Below, piece by piece: positions 1 to 12,008 of a stretch of 64,000 nt of DNA (position 1 is its first letter; each line of letters opens with the position of its first letter). The stretch spans positions 1 to 64,000 of the forward strand of contig JADZEE010000091.1 in the NCBI GenBank assembly GCA_020850735.1. The letters are read 5' to 3'. The stretch comes from Gammaproteobacteria bacterium (GTDB lineage Bacteria; Pseudomonadota; Gammaproteobacteria; JADZEE01). Position numbers and translations under genes: made by a program. Below the pieces are notes generated by a model. The model did not search any database. It saw nothing but the letters and a program-made list of their open reading frames with translations, and had not been told where the DNA came from.

Positions 1-1
1 A

Positions 2-118
2 AAATCGCGCGCATTGGTGGCCCTCATGCACGACAACACCAGATCCGTCGCGGCCCCGGCACCGCTCAGCGCCGAAATCGTGCCCACACGCAGGCGCGCA
101 CGCGCCGTTCATGAATAA
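2..118 (+). other. Possible C-terminal end of an upstream gene
   Basis: The second forward frame is open from the window edge to a TAA at 116-118 and would encode about 38 residues ending in an Arg-rich tail (TRRRARAVHE). Codon choice looks ordinary for this genome, but no domain can be recognised in so short a piece. The other forward frames are also open for most of this stretch, so coding is only a possibility. Confidence 0.15.
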
Positions 119-151
119 TGCGGGTTAGGACGACCCGAATTCATTGAACGC

Positions 152-400
152 ATGGCGGAACATCTGCACCGGCACCGGCGCGATACGGACATTCCCCGCG
201 CACAGCGATTTGCAGACCGACCGTCGCTCGCCGGGCTGTTCGGAGACACTCCCTTGTCCCGAAGCGCGAGGAATGCCTGCATCGTTCAGGCATGTAATCG
301 GCACGGCTACCGGCAGCGCGAAGTCGCTCGATTTCTCGGCCTCGGCGAGGCGACGATCAGCATCGTGCTCAAGAAAGCGAAGACTAAAGACCTGACCCCC
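152..400 (+). pseudogene. Remnant of a RAYT/IS200-like transposase, C-terminal part
   Basis: The reading frame holds RPSLAGLFGD and then HGYRQREVARFLGLGEATIS followed by KKAKTKDLTP. This is the DnaA-like helix-turn-helix tail that ends many REP-associated tyrosine transposases (Y1_Tnp family). The N-terminal catalytic domain with its HUH motif and Tyr is absent, so this is a decayed fragment and cannot transpose. Its last codons read through CTGACCCC, the same end motif as the repeats at 22769 and 26604. It converges on ackA and overlaps its 3' end. The family call comes from the tail alone. Confidence 0.5.
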
Positions 401-1583
401 GCTGTGCGAGGAGCGATTCGGTGTGCGCCGCGATGACCGCCTCCTCGTCGGTCGGGATCACCTGCACCCGCACCGGCGCCTCGTCGACGGAAATCGTCCG
501 TGCCGAGCGCGCATTGCGTTCGGGGTCGAGCACGATCCCCAGATAATCCAGATCCGCGCTGATCCGCGCGCGTACGGCCGCGGCATGTTCGCCGATCCCG
601 CCGGTGAAGATCAGACGGTCGAGGCCCGCGAGCACGGCCGTGAGCGCGCCGAGGTGCTTGCGCACGCGCATGCAGAAAAGCTCCACCGCCAGTGCGGCGG
701 CCGGCAGATCGGCTTCTCGCGCGAGCAGCACGCGCATGTCGGCGCTGACCGCTGACACGCCGAGCAGGCCCGATTCGGTGTACAGCATTTTCTCCAGCAC
801 AGCCCGATCCATGCCCTGCTCGCGCAGCAGGTGCAGGAGCACGCCCGGATCGAGGTCGCCGCAGCGCGTGCCCATGAGCAGTCCGTCCAGTGCGCTGAAA
901 CCCATGGTCGTATCCAAGCTCCGGCCGGCCCGGATCGCCGTCATGGACGCACCGCTGCCGAGATGCGCCACGATCAGTCGGCCCGCGACCGCGTCCTCAC
1001 CTTCCTGTGTCCGCAGCGTCGCCACCACGGACTCGTACGACAGGCCGTGGAAACCATAGCGGCGGATACCCGCATCGGTATACCGGCGCGGCAGCCCGGT
1101 CTCGCGCGCGACCGGCGGCAGTGTGCGATGAAACGCCGTGTCGAAGCAGGCCACCTGCGGCAGCGCCGGGCAACGCGCGCGGACCGCGGCGATGCCGGCC
1201 AGGTTGATACCGAGGTGCAGGGGTGCGAGCGGGATCAGGTTGCGCAGGTCCGCCTCGACCGCGCCATCGACGCGCACGGGAACTGCGTAACGCTCGCCAC
1301 CGTGCACGACCCGATGACCGACGGCGGCGATCGGCGCCGTCGTGGCGATCGCCTCAATGCGCTCGAGCACCAGGCCGAAGATCGCGCCGTGATCGGGCGC
1401 ATCGATCGCCGCGTCGAACAACGGTTCACCGCGACCGTCATTGCAGCGCAGCCGCGCCGGACCTCCGATCCCCGTCGCCGCGCCCGACATGAGCCGAGCG
1501 GGTCGATCGCCGCGCGTAAACAGTGCGAACTTGATGCTCGATGAGCCGCAGTTGAGCACCAGGATGGAGTCGCCGCCAGCCAT
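384..1583 (-). CDS. ackA: Acetate kinase
   Basis: This enzyme converts acetyl phosphate and ADP to acetate and ATP in the cytoplasm. The protein has 399 residues, the usual family length. It opens with LVLNCGSSSIKFALF (phosphate-binding ASKHA motif), then GHRVVHGGERY and FDTAFHRTLPP, and has TGGIGEHAA near the C-terminus. It is the last gene of the minus-strand phosphoketolase operon, 83 nt after tal, and would use the acetyl phosphate made by Xfp to form ATP. No phosphotransacetylase lies nearby, so AckA here probably serves phosphoketolase. The last codons and the TAG stop (384-386) lie in repeat-derived DNA shared with the transposase remnant. Confidence 0.95.
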   Translation of the reverse strand: MAGGDSILVLNCGSSSIKFALFTRGDRPARLMSGAATGIGGPARLRCNDGRGEPLFDAAIDAPDHGAIFGLVLERIEAIATTAPIAAVGHRVVHGGERYAVPVRVDGAVEADLRNLIPLAPLHLGINLAGIAAVRARCPALPQVACFDTAFHRTLPPVARETGLPRRYTDAGIRRYGFHGLSYESVVATLRTQEGEDAVAGRLIVAHLGSGASMTAIRAGRSLDTTMGFSALDGLLMGTRCGDLDPGVLLHLLREQGMDRAVLEKMLYTESGLLGVSAVSADMRVLLAREADLPAAALAVELFCMRVRKHLGALTAVLAGLDRLIFTGGIGEHAAAVRARISADLDYLGIVLDPERNARSARTISVDEAPVRVQVIPTDEEAVIAAHTESLLAQRGSGL

Positions 1584-1666
1584 GATCGTCGGTACCGCGG
1601 ATCAGTCGGGCAGCCGGCGCGCACGACGCGATCCGCGGCCGTAAGTGCCGTGCGCCCGCGACATCG

Positions 1667-2791
1667 TCAGTGGCCGATCCTGCGCCGGCGGTCCTCGATG
1701 GTCGCGAGCAGCTTGTCGTAGGGTGCGACGAATTTTTCGATCCCTTCCTCCTCGAGCCGTTCGGCGACGGCGTCGAGATCGATACCGAGGGTCCGCAGGC
1801 GTCCGGGAACGGCCTGCGCGACGTCGAGGTCGCGCTCGAGCGTGACCGCGACCCGCCCGTGATCACGGAACGCCGCCATGGTCTGCGGCGGCATGGTGTT
1901 GACCGTGTCCGGACCGATGAGCTCCTCGACGTAAAGTACGTCGCTGTACGCCGCATCCTTGGTACCGGTGCTGGCCCAGAGCAGGCGCTGGCGCCGGGCG
2001 CCGGCCGCGCTGAGCTTGCGCCAGCGCTCGCCGGCATGGATCTCGCCCCAGGCGGCGTAGGCGAGCCGCGCGCAGGCAATCGCGCTGCGCCCGCGCAGCG
2101 TGCCCGCCTGCGAGTCGGCGCGAGCATCGAGCTGTGAGTCGACCAGCGTGTCGATGCGGCTGAGGAAAAAACTCGCTACAGAGGCCACCCCGTCGATCGG
2201 CAGGCCGGCGGCGACCCGCGCCTCCAGACCCGCAATATAGGCCGCGGCGACTTCGCGGTAACGGGTCACCGAGAACAGCAGCGTCACGTTCACGTTCACC
2301 CCGGCGGCGATGAGCTGTTCTATGGCGGCCAGACCCGCGCGCGTACCGGGCACCTTGATCATCACGTTCGCGCGGTCGAGCTCGCGCCACAGCACTTTCG
2401 CTTCCGCGACCGTGCCGGCGGCGTCGCGCGCGAGATGCGGCGATACCTCCAGGCTCACGTAACCGTCGCGCCCGCCGCTGCGCTCATATACCGGCCCGAA
2501 CAGGTCCGCTGCGCGGGCAATGTCGGCATGCGTGAGCGCGGCGTAAATCTCCTGCGCCTGCCTGCCCTCGCGGGCGAGCGTGGCGATGGCCGCATCGTAA
2601 TCATCGGAACCGCCGATGGCCTGCTCGAAGATCGCCGGGTTGGACGTCATGCCCGCGAGCGCATCCTCGGCAATGAGTCGCTCGAGCTCACCATCCTCCA
2701 GCATGCGCCTGCGAATGTAATCGAGCCACACGCTCTGGCCGGCATCGCGCAGGCGCAGGATCGGGTTTTGCGTACGGGGAACGTCGGTCAT
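1667..2791 (-). CDS. tal: Transaldolase (long type)
   Basis: Transaldolase moves a three-carbon dihydroxyacetone unit between sugar phosphates and so interconverts F6P, E4P and S7P. The 374-residue product fits the longer class known from actinobacteria and cyanobacteria. The ALAGMTSNPAIFEQAI motif near the N-terminus and the NVMIKVPGT segment with the Schiff-base Lys are visible. The ATG at 2791 is preferred because it follows a GAGAGGTGA ribosome site. An upstream frame extension to 2857 would run into usp. It lies 5 nt after usp, in one transcription unit. Its role is probably to replenish F6P and X5P for phosphoketolase. Confidence 0.93.
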   Translation of the reverse strand: MTDVPRTQNPILRLRDAGQSVWLDYIRRRMLEDGELERLIAEDALAGMTSNPAIFEQAIGGSDDYDAAIATLAREGRQAQEIYAALTHADIARAADLFGPVYERSGGRDGYVSLEVSPHLARDAAGTVAEAKVLWRELDRANVMIKVPGTRAGLAAIEQLIAAGVNVNVTLLFSVTRYREVAAAYIAGLEARVAAGLPIDGVASVASFFLSRIDTLVDSQLDARADSQAGTLRGRSAIACARLAYAAWGEIHAGERWRKLSAAGARRQRLLWASTGTKDAAYSDVLYVEELIGPDTVNTMPPQTMAAFRDHGRVAVTLERDLDVAQAVPGRLRTLGIDLDAVAERLEEEGIEKFVAPYDKLLATIEDRRRRIGH

Positions 2792-2796
2792 GCCAG

Positions 2797-3696
2797 TCAC
2801 CTCTCGAGGAGCTCGCCTACGCGAAGCCTGAACAGCTCGCGTGCCTGTGTCCGCCACAGCAGCACCGGCACCGGCACTTCGCGCATCAGATCCTTCAGCA
2901 CTCGCGCGTGGCCGTTCATGAACCAGCCGTGCCAGCCGACCACCACCAGGCTGACGTTGCGCTCACGGACGAGGCGCACGAACTCCGCGGCGGCGTCGCC
3001 CCGGCACAGCATCACGTCGTCGATGCCTGCGAGCTCGGCGGCGTCGCACATCGGGCAGGCACGGGCGATCATCTCGTCGAGCTGTGCGTGCAGCTCGTGA
3101 TGCGGCGCGTCCTGGTAACGTGCCAGGCGTGCGAGCTGCGCCTGGCCGGGCTCGGAGTCCATCACGTGTGCGACCGCAACACGTATCCCGAGCGCGTTGG
3201 CCAATTTTAGCGCCAGCGCGAGCACGGCATCGGTGCGCGTTTCGCCGCTCATGGGAACCAGCAGCGAGCGCCAAGGCAGACGCTCGGTATAGCCGGGTGG
3301 CAACACGATCACCGGCCGTGCCGTGGTCTCGATGACCTGCCGCGTCACGTGGCCGATCAGCTCCGCATCATCGCTGTCGTCGACCCCCGTGAGCTCGGCC
3401 GATTCACCCCGGGCGCTCATGACCAGCAGATCGGCATCGAGCCGCTCCGCCGTCGTAGCGATCGCCTCCGGCGGGTCGCGTCCCGTGCCGTGGTGGAGGG
3501 TCACCAGGTGCTGTAACCGAGGCGGAACCTTCAGCTGCGTCATGGCGCTGCCCGGCAGCGGCGCGGACGTGACGCTGACCACGTGCAGCCGGGCATGCAG
3601 ACGTTCCGCCAGCCAGGCGCAGCACCCCAGGGCACTCGCCGCGCGCTCCGAACCGTCCAGCGGTATCAGAATAGTGCCGAACTTGCTCAATGCCAT
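2797..3696 (-). CDS. Tandem UspA-domain universal stress protein
   Basis: The product has 299 residues and two Usp domains, roughly 1-150 and 155-299. The first starts FGTILIPLDGSERA and ends VIVLPPGY. The second starts RSLLVPMSGETRTD and ends VPVPVLLW. Such tandem proteins are cytoplasmic stress or energy-state proteins, and some bind ATP. No textbook G-2x-G-9x-G(S/T) loop is evident in the second half. It sits between the GH65 gene and tal in the fermentation operon, as Usp genes often do in anaerobically induced operons. Its exact target is unknown. Confidence 0.88.
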   Translation of the reverse strand: MALSKFGTILIPLDGSERAASALGCCAWLAERLHARLHVVSVTSAPLPGSAMTQLKVPPRLQHLVTLHHGTGRDPPEAIATTAERLDADLLVMSARGESAELTGVDDSDDAELIGHVTRQVIETTARPVIVLPPGYTERLPWRSLLVPMSGETRTDAVLALALKLANALGIRVAVAHVMDSEPGQAQLARLARYQDAPHHELHAQLDEMIARACPMCDAAELAGIDDVMLCRGDAAAEFVRLVRERNVSLVVVGWHGWFMNGHARVLKDLMREVPVPVLLWRTQARELFRLRVGELLER

Positions 3697-3745
3697 TACC
3701 TCGGATCGTACGCCGATCGCCCGCAGCGACGGCGCGCTGCCGCGC

Positions 3746-5959
3746 TCAAGCGGGCTCCTGCCGGCTTACGGCTACGGGAATGCGCTGCCCGCGCCAGGCC
3801 AGCTCGAGCGCTACGGCGCGCCAGTCGTGGGGCCAGCGCCCGGCGCGGAGCGCTTGCGGACGCGGGACGGGGCCGTCGAACCGCAGGCCGAGGAACCCGA
3901 ACACCAGCGCCTGCCAGGTCGCACCCATGCAGGCCGCGTGCACACCCAGGGCACTGTTGTTCATGACGTTGGACAGGTCCAGCCACAGACTCTGGCGCCA
4001 GTAGCGTTCAGCATCCTCGCCCAGACCCAGTCGCGCCGCCACACCCGCGTGGATCGCCGGTGACAGGCTGCTGCCATGATCGGTGCGCGGCTCGTAATAA
4101 CGATAGTTCGCCGCCACCACGTCGTCCGCGAACGCCTCCGGAAACAGGTGAAACAGCATGAGCACGTCGGCCTGTTTGATGACCTGCATGGCGTTGGTCC
4201 GGTCCCATTCGAACAGCCGGTCGATCGGTGCCTTGAAGCGCTCGTCTGCGGCGAGCGGGCGGTCTTCGAGGTCGAAAAACCCGGCGAACTGCTCGATGAG
4301 CCCGCGCGCGTCGGGCTGCGGCACGAACAGGGTCTCGCCCACGCGCCGCCACTCCTCCACCTCCTCGCGCTCGATCCCGAGCCGCCCGACCAGCAGATCC
4401 CAGCGTTCAGGCGCGAGTTCCTCCAGCCAGCGCGCAGCCTGTGCGGCCCGCTGCAGGTTCAAGCGCGCCATCCAGTTCGTATAGGCGTTGTCGTCGACAT
4501 CGTGGTGATACTCGTCCGGACCCACCACGCGCCGAATGTGATATTGGCGCGTACCGGGCTCGCAGCGACTCGCCCAGAATCGCGCCGTTTCGGCGAGGAT
4601 CTCCACGCCCGTTTCACGCATGAATGCCCCGTCACGGGTCGCTTCCCAGTAGCACCACACGCCGTGAGCGACATCGGCGGTGACGTGGATCTGTTCCGTG
4701 CCGGTGAAGATCGGGATCGTCTTGCGTGTGGTCTTGAGCACGATCTGGCGCGGAGTGACGTCGTGTCCGGTGACGGTCGACTCCCACGCATAGCACGCAC
4801 CCCGGCAACCGAGCTGTGCTGCGTGCTCGCGCGCGCCCGGCAGCGTGCGGTGACGATATTCGAGCAGGGAACGCGCGATCGCCGGTTCGGTATGCAGGTA
4901 GAACGGCAGCATGAAGATCTCGACATCCCAGAACACGTGCCCCTCGTAGGCGCGCCCGGTCAAGGTGCGCGCCGCCACGGAGGTACGCGGATCGGTGTCG
5001 GTGGCGATCCGCAGGTGATAGGCGTTGAATCGCAGCGCCTGCTCGGTCGCCGGGCTGCCGGCCACCGTCACGTCGGCACGCCGCCAGAATCCGGCCCACG
5101 CCGCCTCGTGCTCGGCGAGTAAAGTACCGAACTGTGCCCACCGCAACGCGCCGACCGCCGCGAGTGCCGCAGGCGCCGGATCCACGCCGTCGCGACTGGT
5201 GTACACGGTGACATAGCGGCGAAACCGCAACGTCCCGCCGACGGGAACCTGCACCTCCCAGCGCGTACCGTCACCGTCCGCACCGATCCGGGTCAGCCGT
5301 GAGGCGATGGCGACGCGGTAATCCGAGGCTTCGGTGCGGAAACAATGCAGCTCGACTCCCGCCGGCACCTCGACCGGCGACGCGAGCGCCGTGAGGTGCG
5401 GATGATCCGTATCGAGGGCAGCGACGTCGATTGCGGCGTCCAAGACCGTCGGCACACAATGGTTTTCGCAGGTGATCGCGATTTCCTGCAGGCACAGGTG
5501 CGAATTCACGAGCGAAGCACAACGCAGCGTCTCGACGGTGGTGACCCGACCGCTCCCGTCCTCGAACCGGTAGCGCAGGCCCAGCACCCCGCGCGCCAAG
5601 TCGAGCACCCGGCGCAGCTCCCGCCAAGGGCCCTCGAGCAAATCGAGCGGGGTGTCCTCGACCAGGATCCGCACAGCGAACGGGAACGGCAGTGAAACCA
5701 GCTCGTGGTAGGGATAGTCGCCCCGCTCGACGGTCATGAATTCGAGCTCGGAGTATGGCAGACCCGGCTGCTTGCGGTCGTACACGCCGCTGATATACAG
5801 ATCCGCGCGCGAACCCGGCAGCGGCGTATCGAGAGCACCGCGCACTCCGAGATAACCGTTGCCGACGGTGAAGATGCTCTCCATCTCGTGCTCGCGTGCC
5901 GGATCGAAACCCTCCTGCACGACCCGCCAGGCGGCCTCCTCGCCGCGGCGCGTTGACAT
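3746..5959 (-). CDS. GH65 alpha-glucoside phosphorylase (maltose/trehalose/kojibiose phosphorylase family)
   Basis: GH65 enzymes split an alpha-linked disaccharide with phosphate to give beta-glucose 1-phosphate and free sugar. The 737-residue protein has the family layout: an N-terminal beta-sandwich (FTVGNGYLGVRGALD), an (alpha/alpha)6 barrel (GHVFWDVEIFMLPFY) and the catalytic acid Glu483 in VVGPDEYHHDVDDNAYTNW. The phosphate-site region HGSSLSPAIHA follows. The ATG at 5959 shares one base with the stop of the beta-phosphoglucomutase gene, a TGATG junction that implies coupled translation and supports a phosphorylase rather than a hydrolase. Whether the substrate is maltose, trehalose or kojibiose cannot be decided from the motifs. 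Confidence 0.9.
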   Translation of the reverse strand: MSTRRGEEAAWRVVQEGFDPAREHEMESIFTVGNGYLGVRGALDTPLPGSRADLYISGVYDRKQPGLPYSELEFMTVERGDYPYHELVSLPFPFAVRILVEDTPLDLLEGPWRELRRVLDLARGVLGLRYRFEDGSGRVTTVETLRCASLVNSHLCLQEIAITCENHCVPTVLDAAIDVAALDTDHPHLTALASPVEVPAGVELHCFRTEASDYRVAIASRLTRIGADGDGTRWEVQVPVGGTLRFRRYVTVYTSRDGVDPAPAALAAVGALRWAQFGTLLAEHEAAWAGFWRRADVTVAGSPATEQALRFNAYHLRIATDTDPRTSVAARTLTGRAYEGHVFWDVEIFMLPFYLHTEPAIARSLLEYRHRTLPGAREHAAQLGCRGACYAWESTVTGHDVTPRQIVLKTTRKTIPIFTGTEQIHVTADVAHGVWCYWEATRDGAFMRETGVEILAETARFWASRCEPGTRQYHIRRVVGPDEYHHDVDDNAYTNWMARLNLQRAAQAARWLEELAPERWDLLVGRLGIEREEVEEWRRVGETLFVPQPDARGLIEQFAGFFDLEDRPLAADERFKAPIDRLFEWDRTNAMQVIKQADVLMLFHLFPEAFADDVVAANYRYYEPRTDHGSSLSPAIHAGVAARLGLGEDAERYWRQSLWLDLSNVMNNSALGVHAACMGATWQALVFGFLGLRFDGPVPRPQALRAGRWPHDWRAVALELAWRGQRIPVAVSRQEPA

Positions 5960-6720
5960 CACGGCGGCCGCGCGCGCGCGAGTTGCGCGCGCAGATCGCC
6001 GACGCTCAGATCGCCGAGATCCGCGACCACGATATCGGCACCGGCAGCGGTGAGCGCGTTGCCGGTGCCGTGCCGGTCGACCCCGACCACCAGACCGAAT
6101 TCGCCGCGCCGCCCGGCCTCGACGCCGGCCACTGCGTCTTCGATCACCACCGCCGCCCGTGGGGCAATGCCCAGGCGCCGCGCCGCCTCGAGGAACAGGT
6201 GCGGCTCGGGCTTGCCCGGCAGGCCGAGCCTTTCGAGATCGTTGCCGTCCACGCACGCGTCGAAAAGCGGCGCCACGCCGGCGGCTGCCAGCACTTCCGG
6301 CCCATGCTTGCTGGAGGTCGCCACCGCCGTGCGCACACCCGCAACCCGCAGCGCCCGCACGAGCCCGACGCTGGAATCGAACGCTGCCACACCCTCCTGC
6401 GCCAGACGCTGATCGATCAGTGCGTCCTTGCGCTTGCCGAGGCCGCAGATCGTTTCCACGTCCGCGCCGTCTCGAGGATCGCCCCAGGGCAGATCGATAC
6501 CGCGCGCGGCGAGAAACGCACGCACGCCGTCGTAGCGCGGCCGGCCATCGACGTGCACCAGGTAGTCCCGGCGGGCATCGAACGGGACGAACGGCGTACC
6601 GCTCGCCCGCGCGCGACGTTCGAGATACTCGTCGAACAGCTGTTTCCACGCCGCGGCGTGCAGCGCGGCAGTGCGTGTGACGACGCCGTCCATGTCGAAG
6701 ATCACCGCCGCCAGATCCAT
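5959..6720 (-). CDS. pgmB: Beta-phosphoglucomutase-like HAD phosphatase/mutase
   Basis: The protein would convert beta-glucose 1-phosphate to glucose 6-phosphate, the step after GH65 phosphorolysis. It has 253 residues and HAD motif I IFDMDGVVT (nucleophile Asp, then the second Asp), motif II VATSS, motif III GKPEPHLFLEAA and motif IV VIEDAVAGVEAG. A helical cap lies between motifs I and II and carries GLGKRKD, like the substrate-specificity loop of beta-PGM. The coupling to the GH65 gene favours beta-PGM over a trehalose-6-phosphate phosphatase, which shares this fold. Confidence 0.85.
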   Translation of the reverse strand: MDLAAVIFDMDGVVTRTAALHAAAWKQLFDEYLERRARASGTPFVPFDARRDYLVHVDGRPRYDGVRAFLAARGIDLPWGDPRDGADVETICGLGKRKDALIDQRLAQEGVAAFDSSVGLVRALRVAGVRTAVATSSKHGPEVLAAAGVAPLFDACVDGNDLERLGLPGKPEPHLFLEAARRLGIAPRAAVVIEDAVAGVEAGRRGEFGLVVGVDRHGTGNALTAAGADIVVADLGDLSVGDLRAQLARARPP

Positions 6721-6758
6721 GCTCCCGATCTCGCCCGATCCGCCCCGGCACGCTGTGC

Positions 6759-9269
<2,511 letters not shown>

Positions 9270-9311
9270 GCTCGCTGCTCCCCGGTCACGGCCGGCATCG
9301 GCCTCAGTCGA

Positions 9312-11702
9312 TCACCCCGGCCACTGCCAGTCGCGGTTCGCCGGCATATCCTCACCATACTTGATGATGTACTGCCGGTGCTCGATCAGGTGATCGCGCA
9401 TTGCCTGCTTGACGTAGGCGCCGCGCGCGCCGATGGCGCTCACGCGGTCGACGACGTCGCACACCAGGTGGTAACGGTCGAGGTCGTTGCGCACGACCAT
9501 GTCGAAGGGCGTCGTGGTCGTGCCCTCCTCCTTGTAGCCGCGCACGTGCAGGTTGCGATGGTTGGTACGGCGGTAGGTCAGCCGGTGGATGAGCCAGGGG
9601 TAGCCGTGGTAGGCGAAGATGATCGGTTTGTCGGTCGTGAACAGAGCGTCGAAGTCCTTGTTCGACAGGCCGTGCGGATGCTCTTCGCTCGGTTGCAGGG
9701 TCATGAGATCGACCACGTTCAGCACCCGCACGCGCAACTGCGGTACGTGCTGGCGCAGCAGGTCGACGGCGGCGAGGGTCTCGAGCGTGGGCACGTCGCC
9801 GGCACAGGCCATGACCACGTCGGGCTCGCTGTCCCGGTCGCTCGACGCCCATTCCCAGATGCCGATGCCCGCACTGCAGTGCTTCACCGCCGCATCCATG
9901 TCCAGCCACTGTGGCGCCGGCTGCTTGCCGGCGACGATGACGTTGATGAAATTGCGGCTGCGCAGACAGCGGTCGGTGACGTACAGCAGGGTGTTCGCGT
10001 CCGGCGGCAGGTACACGCGGATGATGTCGGCCTTCTTGTTGACCACATGGTCGATGAAGCCCGGATCCTGGTGCGAGAAGCCGTTGTGATCCTGGCGCCA
10101 CACGTGCGAGGTGAGCAGATAGTTGAGCGAGGCGATCGGCCGTCGCCACGGGATCTCCCGGGACGTCACTTTGAGCCACTTCGCGTGCTGGTTGAACATC
10201 GAATCGACGAGGTGGATGAACGCCTCGTAGCACGAGAACAGGCCGTGGCGGCCGGTGAGCAGATAGCCCTCCAGCCAGCCCTGGCAGGTGTGCTCGGACA
10301 GGATCTCCATCACCCGGCCGTCAGCGGCGAGGTGGTCGTCCTCGGGCAGGCGCTCGGCGACCCAGGCGCGCTCGGTGACCTCGAACAGCGCGCCGAGACG
10401 GTTGGACGCGGTTTCGTCGGGACCGAAGACGCGAAAATTCCGGTAGGGCGCGTTCAGCTTCATGACGTCGCGCAGCAGGGTGCCCATCACGCGCGTCGCC
10501 TCGGCCTGCACCTGGCCCGGCACCGGCACGTCGACGGCGTAGTCGCGAAAGTCCGGCATGCGCAGATCCTTGAGCAGCAAGCCGCCGTTGGCGTGCGGGT
10601 TCGCCCCCATGCGCCGCGTGCCCGCCGGCGCCAGCGCGCGGATCTCCGGCCGCGGCACGCCGTCGGCGTCGAACAGCTCCTCGGGCCGGTAACTGCGCAT
10701 CCAGTGCTCGAGCAGGGTGATGTGGTCCGGCCGGGTCGCGAGCTCGGCAAACGGCACCTGGTGCGAGCGCCAGTAGCCTTCGGTCTTGCGGCCGTCGACC
10801 TCCTTCGGCCCGGTCCAGCCCTTGGGCGTGCGCAGGATGATCATCGGCCACACCGGTCGCTGCGTGGCGGTGCCGGCACGCGCCTGCTCGCGGATGGCGG
10901 CGATGCGCGCATACACGGCGTCGAGGGTCGCCGCCATGCACTGGTGCATGACCCGCGGCTCCTCGCCCTCGACGAACCAGGGCTCGTAACCGTAGCCACG
11001 AAACAGCGCCTCGAGCTCCGCGTGCGGCACGCGTGCGAGCACGGTCGGATTGGCGATCTTGTAACCGTTCAGGTGCAGGATCGGCAGCACCACACCGTCG
11101 CCGGCGGGATTCAGGAACTTGTTCGAGTGCCAGGCCGCGGCCAGCGGCCCGGTCTCGGCTTCACCGTCGCCGACCACGCAGCACGCAAACAGGTCCGGGT
11201 TGTCGAACACGGCGCCGAAAGCGTGCGAAACGGCATAGCCGAGTTCGCCACCCTCGTGGATGGACCCGGGTGTTTCCGGGGCCGCATGGCTGGGGATGCC
11301 ACCCGGGAAGGAAAACTGCTCGAACAGGCGGCGCACGCCCTGCGCGTCGAGCGACACATCGGGATAAATCTCGCTGTAGCTGCCTTCCAGCCAGGTGCTC
11401 GCGACCATTGCCGGCCCGCCATGACCGGGACCACAGACGAAGATCGCATTCAGATCGTGGCGGCGGATGAGCCGGTTCATGTGCACGTAGATGAAATTGA
11501 GCCCCGGGGTCGTACCCCAGTGGCCGAGCAGGCGCGGCTTGACGTGCGCGAGCGTCAGCGGTTCACGCAGCAGCGGATTGTCGCGCAGGTAGATCTGGCC
11601 GACCGACAGGTAGTTGGCCGCTCGCCACCAGGCATCGATGGCGGCGAGCTCGGCTTCGTCGAGGACTTCGGTGGCCGGCAGGCCGGCAGTGTGTGGTTCC
11701 AT
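9312..11702 (-). CDS. xfp: Xylulose-5-phosphate/fructose-6-phosphate phosphoketolase
   Basis: This TPP enzyme cleaves X5P or F6P with phosphate to acetyl phosphate plus G3P or E4P. The 796-residue protein shows [20 protein letters not shown], the TPP/Mg motif [13 protein letters not shown], and later [20 protein letters not shown] and [15 protein letters not shown], all family hallmarks. A strong GAGGAGG ribosome site precedes the ATG at 11702. It is the first gene of the operon, so the promoter ahead of it sets expression of the six genes behind. Substrate preference (X5P only, or dual) is not clear from sequence. Confidence 0.96.
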   Translation of the reverse strand: MEPHTAGLPATEVLDEAELAAIDAWWRAANYLSVGQIYLRDNPLLREPLTLAHVKPRLLGHWGTTPGLNFIYVHMNRLIRRHDLNAIFVCGPGHGGPAMVASTWLEGSYSEIYPDVSLDAQGVRRLFEQFSFPGGIPSHAAPETPGSIHEGGELGYAVSHAFGAVFDNPDLFACCVVGDGEAETGPLAAAWHSNKFLNPAGDGVVLPILHLNGYKIANPTVLARVPHAELEALFRGYGYEPWFVEGEEPRVMHQCMAATLDAVYARIAAIREQARAGTATQRPVWPMIILRTPKGWTGPKEVDGRKTEGYWRSHQVPFAELATRPDHITLLEHWMRSYRPEELFDADGVPRPEIRALAPAGTRRMGANPHANGGLLLKDLRMPDFRDYAVDVPVPGQVQAEATRVMGTLLRDVMKLNAPYRNFRVFGPDETASNRLGALFEVTERAWVAERLPEDDHLAADGRVMEILSEHTCQGWLEGYLLTGRHGLFSCYEAFIHLVDSMFNQHAKWLKVTSREIPWRRPIASLNYLLTSHVWRQDHNGFSHQDPGFIDHVVNKKADIIRVYLPPDANTLLYVTDRCLRSRNFINVIVAGKQPAPQWLDMDAAVKHCSAGIGIWEWASSDRDSEPDVVMACAGDVPTLETLAAVDLLRQHVPQLRVRVLNVVDLMTLQPSEEHPHGLSNKDFDALFTTDKPIIFAYHGYPWLIHRLTYRRTNHRNLHVRGYKEEGTTTTPFDMVVRNDLDRYHLVCDVVDRVSAIGARGAYVKQAMRDHLIEHRQYIIKYGEDMPANRDWQWPG

Positions 11703-11779
11703 GGCGTCGGCCTCCTCGCTGCGCGCCCGGTGGCGGAAACGGGCATCCGTTTCGGCGGGATGCCCGCGCTCGCTCCAGG

Positions 11780-11820
11780 ACGATACGCCGGCGACGCGAC
11801 GACCCGCTGACAGTGATCAG
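11780..11820 (-). promoter_or_regulatory. Candidate FNR/DNR-type promoter of the xfp operon
   Basis: On the minus strand CTGATCACTGTCAG (11807-11820) is a degenerate FNR-type inverted repeat, 7 of 10 matches to TTGAT-N4-ATCAA. A TATCGT -10 hexamer lies at 11780-11785. The predicted start near 11773 puts the site centre about 41 bp upstream, the classic class II FNR spacing. The leader would be about 70 nt. A second possible -10, TATACT at 11947-11952, lacks a clear -35. The rest of the 306-bp gap 11703-12008 shows no gene. Confidence 0.45.
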
Positions 11821-12008
11821 CTCCGGCCCGGCGAGCCGGCGCCGGCCGCATCCGGCCACGGACGTGCCGCGGATTTAGCGCAAACGCCGCGCGCGGGCCC
11901 CGCCGAACCGCGCAGGCGCACGCGCTGGAGGGTACGGGTGTGTTCGAGTATACAGCGTGCGAAGCGGCCGGTCCGGCGCCGCCCGGCCGTGGCGGGCCCG
12001 CTCGGGGC

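Noticed and set aside
1-13. The first bases AAAATCGCGCGCA match 13 bases of the 188-bp element, suggesting a fourth, cut-off copy.
   Set aside because: The match ends at base 13; the next 20 bases do not follow any of the three copies, so it may be chance at the window edge.
3746-6751. A GH65 frame extended to about 1001 codons at its N-terminus.
   Set aside because: The extension is the out-of-frame shadow of the beta-phosphoglucomutase gene; the ATG at 5959 gives the conserved start and the 1-nt overlap.
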